From: Calothrix sp. NIES-2100
GTDB taxonomy: Bacteria > Cyanobacteriota > Cyanobacteriia > Cyanobacteriales > Nostocaceae
NCBI RefSeq assembly: GCF_002368195.1
Contig: NZ_AP018178.1
Location: 7,824,645-7,888,644, forward strand
Direction of reading: 5' to 3'
DNA length: 64,000 nucleotides
The notes under the pieces are model-generated. The model was not told where the DNA came from. It saw only the letters and a program-made list of their open reading frames with translations, and did not search any database. Below, piece by piece: positions 56,493 to 64,000 of the stretch (position 1 is the stretch's first letter; the number at the start of each line of letters is the position of its first letter). The translations under genes were made by a program, and so were the position numbers.

Positions 56493-57055
56493 TTTTTTGG
56501 AATAGAGGGTAGAGGTTGGAGTTCAATATTTCCCAGCGCACTATGAATGAAGCCAAACTTGCCGTCTATGCACATATATTGAACTTCAATAGCCTGATTT
56601 TTGACAAACTTAGCATTCATTTGGCATCCTCGATCATCTTGCCAAATGTAGGTATAAATCTCTCTCTTGCCAATGGGTTCACCTAAAAGCTTCAGCATCT
56701 CAGCATAGGTCTTAGCTTGTTCAACCTCCAGCCCCCAGTTTCCCAATATTTCTCTGGTGTTAATTTTTCCCCCTTCAATAATTAGTGTGACTTGCTCAGT
56801 ATTATTTTTACGTGACCAACGTGCGACGAATCCATCAAGTGGAATATTCTGTCCGGGTTTTCCTAATTTAGAGACGACTTGTTCGTAGGTCATGCCGCTC
56901 TCTAGCTTTTCAAATACTTCAGAGATCCGACTGGGGCTTTCAGGGGTTGTATTTGATTGCTTTGCTACAAGATCTGAACCGCTAAATCCCGGCAAGCCGC
57001 TCAGAAGCACGATTAACCCAGCCATTGAAGCAATAAAATAGGTACTCGTTTTCAC
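56477..57055 (-). CDS. Lipoprotein/secreted BamE/SmpA-like protein
   Basis: 192 residues from GTG 57055, chosen because AGGAGG lies 9 nt upstream. An N-terminal signal sequence (about 5-24) is followed by two similar segments, SGMTYEQVVSKLGKPGQNI and AEMLKLLGEPIGKREIYTYI, the repeat style of BLIP/SmpA-OmlA folds. The family is inferred from the pattern only. The final residues PKKGVAK and the stop are encoded by the adjacent MITE, so the native C-terminus has been replaced. Confidence 0.65.
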   Translation of the reverse strand: MKTSTYFIASMAGLIVLLSGLPGFSGSDLVAKQSNTTPESPSRISEVFEKLESGMTYEQVVSKLGKPGQNIPLDGFVARWSRKNNTEQVTLIIEGGKINTREILGNWGLEVEQAKTYAEMLKLLGEPIGKREIYTYIWQDDRGCQMNAKFVKNQAIEVQYMCIDGKFGFIHSALGNIELQPLPSIPKKGVAK

Positions 57056-57252
57056 GGTTATAAACCTCCTGTCAATGCAAAGAAAATTTAATCTAACTTT
57101 GTAGATATTCAAAATCTAGTCTCAAGTCCAGTTCCAACCGTATATGCTTAAACACCCTTATCGAGATTTTGATTTTTCTACGGTTGTATGAAACCACCCT
57201 GCTTTCCCAAATTTGAGAGGGGATGGGGGTAAGGACACCCTAAAACAGCGAT

Positions 57253-60120
57253 TCAGTTCGCACCTACACTGATGACAATAATTTTGTCTGGGTGAATGAA
57301 ATCCTTGACAGCCTGGTTAACTTGATTCAAAGTAACAGCTTGAATTTGACGAGGTTGTTGATGCAGTTCCTCCGGTTTGTATCCATAGACTTGGTTGTTG
57401 AGAATCATCTCAGCTAAAACATCTTGATCGGCTAAAGCCAGTTGATATCTGCTGACTAAACTCTGTTTCGCTATCTCAACTTCAGACTTACTCACCCCTT
57501 GCTCTTGTAACTGCTTGAGAACAGCCAGAGTAATATCAATTGCTTTTTCGGTATTTTCTGGTGCAGTCTGCATGAGGATAGTAAATAAACCGAAATTGTG
57601 CCCAGTCTGGAGATTACAGCCAATTGTATAAGTCAATCCTTGATGGTAGCGAAGTTCATTTCCTAAACGGCTGGATAATGAACTACCGCCCAGAATTTCG
57701 TTGAGGATTTTTAACTCATAGAATTTAGATTCTGTCAAGTTAGAAATTGGATAACCCATGACAATCAGTGATTGGGTTTGGCTTGGCAGTCTTTTTCGCA
57801 AACGCACGATTTGATTAGGAGGTGAAACCGATGGCAAATTAGAGGCAGAAGGAGCATTGTTACTAGCTTGCCAACTGCCGAGTATGGCTTCTAGTTGCGA
57901 TCGCACAACAGTTGGATTAAAGTCTCCGACTAAAGCTAGTACGGTTGTGTCAGGGCGGTAGTATTTTCGGTAAAAATCTACAACGTCTTCTCGACTAATT
58001 GCTTTGAGAGTTGCTTGAGTGGGAGGCGCAGACAAGGGATGATTGGCGGGATAAATTGCTTGTAGAAACAATTGCTTGGCAGCATCAACTGGATTTTCTG
58101 CACCCGCATTTAAAGCATTTAGATAAGATTGACGGCTAGATTCTAAAGATTCTGCTGGAAAAGAAGCATATTGCATCACATCTGCGAGCGTTTCGAGCAA
58201 GAAGGGTAAATCGGCTTTTAAGCTTATCCCGGAAATATAAGTACCTTCCCTGTCTGGCTGCACTGCGAGTCCAAATCCCCCCCTATTTTCAAACTCTTCA
58301 ACAAGCCAGATGGATTGGTTGAATAAGTTCATAGCGGTAAGGGTAGACAGACCTATTTTTTCTTTCGGGTCAAACTCTTGGCCAGCGCGAACAAAACCCC
58401 TAAGGGAAACAGATGGATTGCTGGAGTCAGGTAGGAGTAAAATTTGCAAGCCATTAGATAAAGTTAACTGCTGTGGTATGGCTTGCTGGGATTTAGCAGT
58501 TGATGGTGGGAACGGCGGCAAATACTTAGCGACCTCTGGAAATGAGAAAGGTTTTGTGGGACGAAAGTCTGCGGTAATGCGGCTAAAATCTGTAATGTTA
58601 AGACTGCCAGAAACTTGTGTCTGTTTAGTTGGTTTTAACCATCCTAAAGTACGGTTCTCTGTTTTCAAGTATTGATTGGCAACCCGTTGCACGTCAGCAG
58701 CAGTCACTTGAGCAACAGCTTCTAAAAAACGGTCTGTCTGACGATAATCTCCGGTCGTACTTTGGTCGTAAGCTAATAGACTTGCTTGGCTATTAAGATT
58801 GCGGCTGCTAAAAATTGTCCCAGCTTGGATTTGTTTCTTCGCCCGGTTTAACTGTTCATCCGTTACACCTTGAGTTTGTAAATTGGCGATGACTTGTTCA
58901 ATAGTCCGCTCAACGTTTTCCAATTTCCGATCTAGATTGGCGGTCACCCCTAAAAAGTACCATCCGCCATCACTATATAAATTTGTATTTCCTACCACCT
59001 CACTAGCCAAACCAGACCAGACCAAAGCTTGATGAAGCTTAGAAGTTGCCCCAGAAGTCAGAATATAATCCATTACCACTAAAGCAGATATATCGGGGTG
59101 ATTGCGATCGGGTAAAGGATATACTAGTGCCAGCAAAGGAAGCTTTCCTGGTTGGTTGATCACAACAGATTTACGAAGTGATGGGTTGGGAGAAAAAGCC
59201 AATTTGTTCGCGTTTTCTTCTCGGCTTGTCATCCCCTTACCTTTGGGAATCTTACCAAAGCTTTCTTGAATTGTTTTGAGAGTTGGTTCAGTTGAAAAAT
59301 CTCCCACAATTACAATCAAGGCGTTATCTGGTCTGTAATTTTTGCGGTAAAAGTTCCGCGCTTGCTCGACTGTAATCTTTTCAAAATCAGCTTTTGTGAG
59401 AACTTGACCGTAAGGATGATTAGCAAAGGCTGATTGCATTACAGCACTGTAAAGGCGGTAGTTGGGGATATTTTCTGTAGCTTGCAGTTCAGCGATCAGA
59501 ACTTGTTTTTCTTGAGTGATGCCGTTATCATCAAACACGCTATTCTGCATGCGGTCAGCTTCTAGAGTCAGCAGTGCGTTAAGTTTATTTGACTCGACAT
59601 TATCAACGTAGCATGTATAATCATTAGCGACCCAGGCGTTAAACTCACTACCAAGAGCAGTTAACAAATGTCGAAAATCAACTGGGCGGACTTGGGTTTT
59701 TCGGAACAACATGTGTTCGACTAAATGAGCAATCCCCTTCTCGGATGGTGCTTCATAAGCTAAACCAACTTGATAACAAACTTGTAAGCTTACGACTGGT
59801 GCTGTATGAACTTCCTTAGTCAGAACCGTGAGTCCATTTGCTAAAACAGTTCTGCGGACTTGAGCCGTTAGAGACGGTGAAGTAATTTCAATACTGTTTT
59901 TATTACTGATTAAACTGTAAGAATTGTCTGCATTGTTAAAGAGTAATTCTTGTGAGGTATTTTGCTTGGTTGGTTGCAGAGTTTTCGTTGGAGCCATGCG
60001 AGTTTCTGCACCCATCAGTAACACTGCTGACAATATTGTTGCAGTCGTTCTTTGCAAAATTTGTCTTTGACTCCTGATGATATTGCAAAGAAAGTTGATG
60101 TTAAACTGTTTTGGGTACAT
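57253..60120 (-). CDS. M16-family zinc peptidase (insulinase/pitrilysin type), two-half protein
   Basis: 955 residues from ATG 60120 (AGAGGA just upstream; a GTG lies at 60132). An N-terminal signal or membrane segment occurs at about 24-41. The N-terminal half has the inverted zinc motif HLVEH (about 130) and a downstream Glu in EKQVLIAELQATEN. The C-terminal half, around LSTLTAMNLFNQSIW, lacks HxxEH and is the usual inactive partner domain. It degrades peptides in the periplasm or at the outer membrane. The TPR gene upstream on the same strand may share control. Confidence 0.92.
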   Translation of the reverse strand: MYPKQFNINFLCNIIRSQRQILQRTTATILSAVLLMGAETRMAPTKTLQPTKQNTSQELLFNNADNSYSLISNKNSIEITSPSLTAQVRRTVLANGLTVLTKEVHTAPVVSLQVCYQVGLAYEAPSEKGIAHLVEHMLFRKTQVRPVDFRHLLTALGSEFNAWVANDYTCYVDNVESNKLNALLTLEADRMQNSVFDDNGITQEKQVLIAELQATENIPNYRLYSAVMQSAFANHPYGQVLTKADFEKITVEQARNFYRKNYRPDNALIVIVGDFSTEPTLKTIQESFGKIPKGKGMTSREENANKLAFSPNPSLRKSVVINQPGKLPLLALVYPLPDRNHPDISALVVMDYILTSGATSKLHQALVWSGLASEVVGNTNLYSDGGWYFLGVTANLDRKLENVERTIEQVIANLQTQGVTDEQLNRAKKQIQAGTIFSSRNLNSQASLLAYDQSTTGDYRQTDRFLEAVAQVTAADVQRVANQYLKTENRTLGWLKPTKQTQVSGSLNITDFSRITADFRPTKPFSFPEVAKYLPPFPPSTAKSQQAIPQQLTLSNGLQILLLPDSSNPSVSLRGFVRAGQEFDPKEKIGLSTLTAMNLFNQSIWLVEEFENRGGFGLAVQPDREGTYISGISLKADLPFLLETLADVMQYASFPAESLESSRQSYLNALNAGAENPVDAAKQLFLQAIYPANHPLSAPPTQATLKAISREDVVDFYRKYYRPDTTVLALVGDFNPTVVRSQLEAILGSWQASNNAPSASNLPSVSPPNQIVRLRKRLPSQTQSLIVMGYPISNLTESKFYELKILNEILGGSSLSSRLGNELRYHQGLTYTIGCNLQTGHNFGLFTILMQTAPENTEKAIDITLAVLKQLQEQGVSKSEVEIAKQSLVSRYQLALADQDVLAEMILNNQVYGYKPEELHQQPRQIQAVTLNQVNQAVKDFIHPDKIIVISVGAN

Positions 60121-60250
60121 ATTTCCTCTCACAGTTATTAATTATTGTTGAGAATCTCGTTGGTAAAATTAACTAAAACATTATTCATTTGTAGTAAGCA
60201 CACTTTGTACTTACTACAATGACATTTATTTATTCTTGATTTTCTATTCC

Positions 60251-61702
60251 TCAATGAAGTATTAAATCTTTCAATCTGGCATTAGCATTTATATAGCGAT
60301 AGGAGCAAAAAACTTGTGTATCTACAGTTTTTTGGAAATATTCCCGTGCCTTGTACTTATCACCCGCAAGCAAATACTTATACCCGATCAAGAACAAGGC
60401 ATCACTTGTTTGGCATTTATTTCTAGCTCTACCAATCAATTCTGCGTCCGTGAGCTTGCCTAAATTAAAATTCAATAATTGTAATTGCCATTCTCCTTCG
60501 TGATAGTTTTTCACATATTTTTCTAGTAGTTGCTGCGCTTCTGCATTCTTACCGAGATGCCGTAAAGCAATACTATAATATGAGACTGCATAGGCACCTG
60601 GTGCTTTCACAAGCTTGGTATACTTTTGATATTCCTTAGCGGCATCCTCAAATTTATTTTGTAGGAAGTAAGCAAAAGCTAAATCTGCATGTGCTATTAC
60701 GTAGGAGCTATTTCTTTTCAGAACTTCGTTATATTCTTTAAATGCCTGTTCGTAATCTCCAACAAATAACAACGCGTCTCCTAATTTTCTATGGTGCTGC
60801 GGACTAGCAGAAAGTCTAACAGCTATTTTGCTCTCTGCTACAGCCAAATTATAAGCTCCCTGATGAATATAAAAATCACTTAAACCCATATGTGTATCAG
60901 CATCTTCTGGTGCAAGCCGAATTGCATCTTTAAATGCTTTAATTCCCTGTGTAATTGCATCAGCATCCCAGCAATCCTTTGAACGATGAATATTGTCACC
61001 GTAGATGCTACCAATTAACTTGTAGTTTTCGGCATCATTCGGAGCTAATCTGTTCGCTTCCTTCGCTTCCAATAAAGCTAAATCATTTTTGTCTCTGTCA
61101 AAGTAAATTATTGACAATAACTGATGATTGTTGGCATTATTGGGTTGAGCATTAATAGCTTTCTGGAGTTCAATAATAGCTTTTTCTTCATATCTAGCTT
61201 GTTCATTATTTCCTGCTTCCTTGTGGCTAAGATTGTAGTACAACATTCCCGCTATCAGGTTAGGATGAGGAATTACTTTGAGACTTTCGGAATCAGGAAA
61301 AGTCCGCAAAACTTCCTGATATTCATGATTGATTTCATTCAATAAATTGATATTACTCTGCTGTATTGCTTTTTCAGTTAACAACCTATATAAAACCAAA
61401 TGAGCAGGAGCAAATTCTGATTCTAAACTAATTCCGTTTTGCACAGTTTGAATCGCTGTATCCAAGTCTTTAATCTTACCAGTCTCCTGGTATTTTTGGA
61501 AATAGGCAGTAGCTAAGGCTAGGTTTACCTCTGGGTCATTGGGGTTTTGTTTTAAAGCCTGTTCTATTTTTTCAATAGCTGAGTTGATGTTTTGGGCTAC
61601 AGCTAAATTTAACGGATGAAGAGCAGAAAAAATCACTAAAAAACTTGCTAAAGTATAAACAAGTATTTTCTTGTAAATATGTCTATTTACAGCCCTTTGC
61701 AT
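60251..61702 (-). CDS. Secreted TPR-repeat protein
   Basis: 483 residues from ATG 61702, chosen for AGGAGG about 8 nt upstream; a longer frame starts at 61729. A signal sequence (about 12-38, LVYTLASFLVIFSALHPLN) precedes tandem tetratricopeptide repeats such as ALKQNPNDPEVNLALATAYF, AIRLAPEDADTHMGLSDFYI and LKRNSSYVIAHADLAFAYFL. It probably scaffolds protein complexes in the periplasm. It lies upstream of the M16 peptidase, 131 bp away, on the same strand. Confidence 0.88.
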   Translation of the reverse strand: MQRAVNRHIYKKILVYTLASFLVIFSALHPLNLAVAQNINSAIEKIEQALKQNPNDPEVNLALATAYFQKYQETGKIKDLDTAIQTVQNGISLESEFAPAHLVLYRLLTEKAIQQSNINLLNEINHEYQEVLRTFPDSESLKVIPHPNLIAGMLYYNLSHKEAGNNEQARYEEKAIIELQKAINAQPNNANNHQLLSIIYFDRDKNDLALLEAKEANRLAPNDAENYKLIGSIYGDNIHRSKDCWDADAITQGIKAFKDAIRLAPEDADTHMGLSDFYIHQGAYNLAVAESKIAVRLSASPQHHRKLGDALLFVGDYEQAFKEYNEVLKRNSSYVIAHADLAFAYFLQNKFEDAAKEYQKYTKLVKAPGAYAVSYYSIALRHLGKNAEAQQLLEKYVKNYHEGEWQLQLLNFNLGKLTDAELIGRARNKCQTSDALFLIGYKYLLAGDKYKAREYFQKTVDTQVFCSYRYINANARLKDLILH

Positions 61703-62042
61703 ACTACTCGCCTCCTGAGGTTTTTGCAAGGACTTAATTATTATTTCTATTTTTATTTTAAGGAAGTTCTCTGATAAAATGTAATTATTGAAACACTTCT
61801 TTATTGAGCTATATTACTCCCTGCCAATCGCACACAACCGACTTACATTTGTAGGAATAGGGAATAATTAGTTTGACTTATAGCCAAGCAAGGGGCTGGT
61901 GGCAAATGGATTGATCTGTATTCCTCGCCAGTAACTGTGGTATAAATTTTTGAAAAGCGATCGCCTCAGTTCCACAAACCACGATCAAGAATAGAAATTA
62001 AAAGCAGGTTAAAAACAGATCTAAAGCTTGCTCGCTGTAATT
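61703..62042. promoter_or_regulatory. Divergent promoter region (TPR gene / xdhA)
   Basis: 340 bp, AT-rich, one HIP1 site near 61958. No ORF. It must carry the promoters of both divergent genes; no specific operator was recognised. Confidence 0.4.
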
Positions 62043-63473
62043 ATGACGGCTCAAATCCACTTCATCCTCAACGATCGCACGGTCTGTACCTCTCAATCTC
62101 CAGGTAGTACTGTGCTAGACTATCTGCGCTCATTAGAACGACTCACAGGAACTAAAGAGGGTTGCCGGGAAGGAGGATGTGGTGCTTGTACGGTACTTTT
62201 AGGAGAATTACAAGGCGGAAACCTGGTTTACAAATCTGTCCTCTCCTGTTTGTTACCTCTGGGTGAAATATCAGGGAAACATCTCGTCACCATAGAAGGA
62301 TTAAATCAACAAAAGCTTTCTCCCGTGCAACAAGCGATCGCTGATTTTGGTGCAACCCAATGCGGCTTTTGTACGCCAGGTATTGTCATGTCTCTGACTG
62401 GCTACTTGTTGGCAAATGAGACAGAAGTCAGTGATGAAGGTGTAAAAAATGCTTTAAGTGGTAATCTTTGTCGCTGTACAGGTTACGCATCCCTGAAGCG
62501 GGTGGGTAGTTTCTTAGTGAAGCTATTTGGCAATAGAACAAAATTAACTATTGCAGATTTAATCGCCCAGAAAATCATTCCCGAATATTTCCAAGATGTG
62601 CGATCGCGTCTATCCCAGTTAGCCCCAACAACTTTAGAAAATGGAAAAGCAACGCCAGATTTTGTGATTGCCGGAGGTACTGATATTTATGTAGAACAAG
62701 ACGATGTCATCCCAGATTCTCAAGTGACGTTATTAAACCAAACTTCAGTTGCAGAAATGAAGGGAATTTCCAGCTATGACAATCAGATTCACATTGGCGC
62801 ACTCACGACTTTTGCAGAGTTTGCTACCCATCCAGAAATTATCAAACTGATTCCCGATATCCAAACCTACGTGCAGCGAATAGCCTCTTGGCAGATTCGC
62901 AACCGTGCGACCTTGGGCGGTAATATCGTTGCTGCTTCTCCCTTGGCAGATGGGAGTATCATGCTGTTAGCCCTAGAGTCACAGTTAGTACTCGACTACG
63001 GAGTACAAAACCGCATCCTACCAATGACAGATTTCTTCCAGGGATACAAGGAAACAGCGAAAAAATCCGGCGAAATTTTAACCGAGATTGTGATTCCTCT
63101 CCCCTCTGCACTGACAAAGTTTAATTTTGAAAAAATATCGAAACGTCAATATTTAGATTGTGCTGTAGTTAATAGTGCGATCAAAATACGCTGTGAAGGG
63201 GATGTCATTCGTGAAATTGCAGTTTCTATGGGAGGTGTTTCTGCCATTCCTCTGTTATTAAAAGAAACTAGTGCTTATTTCCTTGGGAAAAGAATCACAT
63301 CCAAAACGATTCAGGGTGTTTTACCTTTCTTACAACAGGAAATTTCTACCATAAGCGATGTACATGGTTCTGAGGAGTATAAGCGACTGCTAGCGCGTCA
63401 GGTATTAATTGCTCACTTTACCAAGCTGTTTCCAGAATTTTTGCAAGTGAGAGATGTTTATGCAACGAATTGA
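62043..63473 (+). CDS. xdhA: Xanthine dehydrogenase small subunit (2Fe-2S and FAD)
   Basis: 476 residues from ATG 62043 (MTAQIHF). The N-terminal [2Fe-2S] domain has GCREGGCGACTVLLG, the second [2Fe-2S] domain has GATQCGFCTPGIVMS and GNLCRCTGY, and the FAD domain (about 200-470) has DFVIAGGTDIYVEQ and RATLGGNIV. The small subunit passes electrons from the molybdenum centre of XdhB to NAD+. The large-subunit gene follows with a 14-bp overlap but is truncated, so this protein may have no partner. Confidence 0.94.
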   Translation: MTAQIHFILNDRTVCTSQSPGSTVLDYLRSLERLTGTKEGCREGGCGACTVLLGELQGGNLVYKSVLSCLLPLGEISGKHLVTIEGLNQQKLSPVQQAIADFGATQCGFCTPGIVMSLTGYLLANETEVSDEGVKNALSGNLCRCTGYASLKRVGSFLVKLFGNRTKLTIADLIAQKIIPEYFQDVRSRLSQLAPTTLENGKATPDFVIAGGTDIYVEQDDVIPDSQVTLLNQTSVAEMKGISSYDNQIHIGALTTFAEFATHPEIIKLIPDIQTYVQRIASWQIRNRATLGGNIVAASPLADGSIMLLALESQLVLDYGVQNRILPMTDFFQGYKETAKKSGEILTEIVIPLPSALTKFNFEKISKRQYLDCAVVNSAIKIRCEGDVIREIAVSMGGVSAIPLLLKETSAYFLGKRITSKTIQGVLPFLQQEISTISDVHGSEEYKRLLARQVLIAHFTKLFPEFLQVRDVYATN

Positions 63474-63573
63474 TTCTGTTTACCACGTTCGAGGGGAGTC
63501 AGAATTTGTAGATGATATGCTCCCACCAGCCGAAATGCTTTACGCATCTGTGTTTTCTTCATCAGGAAAATGA
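63460..63573 (+). pseudogene. xdhB: Xanthine dehydrogenase large subunit, truncated to 37 codons
   Basis: ATG 63460, overlapping the small-subunit stop, begins MQRIDSVYHVRGESEFVDD and MLPPAEMLYASVFSS, the expected start of the molybdopterin-binding subunit (about 770 residues), then meets TGA at 63573. The sequence after it is not homologous, so this is a deletion or rearrangement, not a point mutation. Confidence 0.85.
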
Positions 63574-63786
63574 GGCTGATTATTGGGAAGTAACAGAAAG
63601 ATTTGGAAAGGATTTTGCAGAGTTAAATCAGGGACCTGCGGCTGGGCAACAACAGAATTACAGCAGTTTTCGAGCAAACCCGCCACAAAAATAATTGGGA
63701 AACTAAGTCCAGGATTGGTTTTAATATTTCTATCTGTGGTACGTTTGATTGCAATTTGCTGTATTATATACACAGAAAATTTTGAC

Positions 63787-64000
63787 ATGAAAAATTATCT
63801 TAATTATCCAAAAAGATTAAATAGAAGTCTAATCAAACTGCTGATACTAACAGTAGTGACAGTGCTTGCTTCAATTATGTATCCGGCTCAAAATCAACTG
63901 TTAAAGCCTCCGATTGTCTATGCCAAATCCACTAATGCAACTGAGACGATTGAACAAGTGGTAGATGTCAATATAAAAACTACTATTTCATCACTTGACG
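63787..64000 (+). CDS. Partial protein with N-terminal membrane/signal segment
   Basis: Starts at ATG 63787 (MKNYLNYPKRLNRSLIKLLI) and runs off the window. A hydrophobic stretch at about 15-31 suggests export. The remainder (VVDVNIKTTISSLD) is too short to classify. Confidence 0.5.
   Translation, partial: MKNYLNYPKRLNRSLIKLLILTVVTVLASIMYPAQNQLLKPPIVYAKSTNATETIEQVVDVNIKTTISSLD

Noticed and set aside
63512..63786. ORFs after the xdhB truncation (ENEADYWEVTERFGKDFAEL)
   Set aside because: Protein-like stretch but no start and no recognised family; may be a relic, not supported enough to list.
1..64000. CRISPR arrays, tRNA or rRNA genes
   Set aside because: No spacer-repeat arrays and no cloverleaf or rRNA sequence noticed on reading.

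Overview
The window looks like chromosomal DNA of a filamentous, probably heterocyst-forming cyanobacterium. This rests on the many HIP1 palindromes (GCGATCGC), the giant Ser/Thr-kinase/AAA/histidine-kinase protein, NHLM-type peptide exporters, pentapeptide-repeat and CHAT proteins, and the dense load of insertion-sequence relics and MITEs. No tRNA, rRNA or CRISPR array was seen.

Layout. (1) 0-5.2 kb: a RiPP/bacteriocin export locus. Two NHLM ABC transporters converge on a 53-codon double-glycine precursor peptide with a very acidic core. (2) 5.4-6.0 kb: IS630 and hypothetical-gene relics. (3) 6-18.8 kb: two consecutive signalling modules, each made of a NarL-type histidine kinase, an overlapping LuxR-type response regulator and a DsbA-like protein. 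(4) 18.9-25.7 kb: a co-directional redox/hydrolase cluster (two alpha/beta hydrolases, GMC oxidoreductase, SnoaL-like protein, SDR, FAD protein), which the adjacent sensors may control. (5) 25.8-30.7 kb: a decay zone with an IS of 12-bp terminal repeats that ends a flavoprotein gene, an IS4 relic split by a 128-bp MITE with a 10-bp target duplication, an AAA ATPase tail and a Uma2 relic. (6) 30.7-37.0 kb: an apparently intact three-gene island of pentapeptide membrane protein, trypsin-LamG-LamG protein and CHAT protease. The first and last share a short Gly/Ser/Asn motif, suggesting a conflict or programmed-death system. (7) 37-44.6 kb: a rearranged eCIS-accessory region with a DUF4157 protein and a Pvc16-like (DUF4255) gene interrupted by a 1.72-kb group II intron and fused to a truncated eCIS-core domain. 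No sheath, tube or baseplate gene was recognised. (8) 45.3-51.3 kb: a ParB N-terminus fused in frame to a metzincin-like domain, followed by frameshifted cadherin/CARDB adhesin pieces. (9) 51.4-64 kb: more conventional sequence with a winged-helix-like hypothetical gene, adenine deaminase, secreted hypothetical proteins, an M16 peptidase, a TPR protein and a xanthine dehydrogenase small subunit whose large-subunit gene is cut to 37 codons.

How the genes may work together. The transporters and precursor form an export unit. The duplicated kinase/regulator/DsbA modules look like redox or stress sensing next to a detoxification-like gene set. The trypsin/CHAT/pentapeptide island resembles NTP-independent parts of bacterial conflict systems. 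Adenine deaminase and xanthine dehydrogenase would act in sequence in purine salvage or degradation, but the second step appears broken. All family assignments are by eye; no database search was run.
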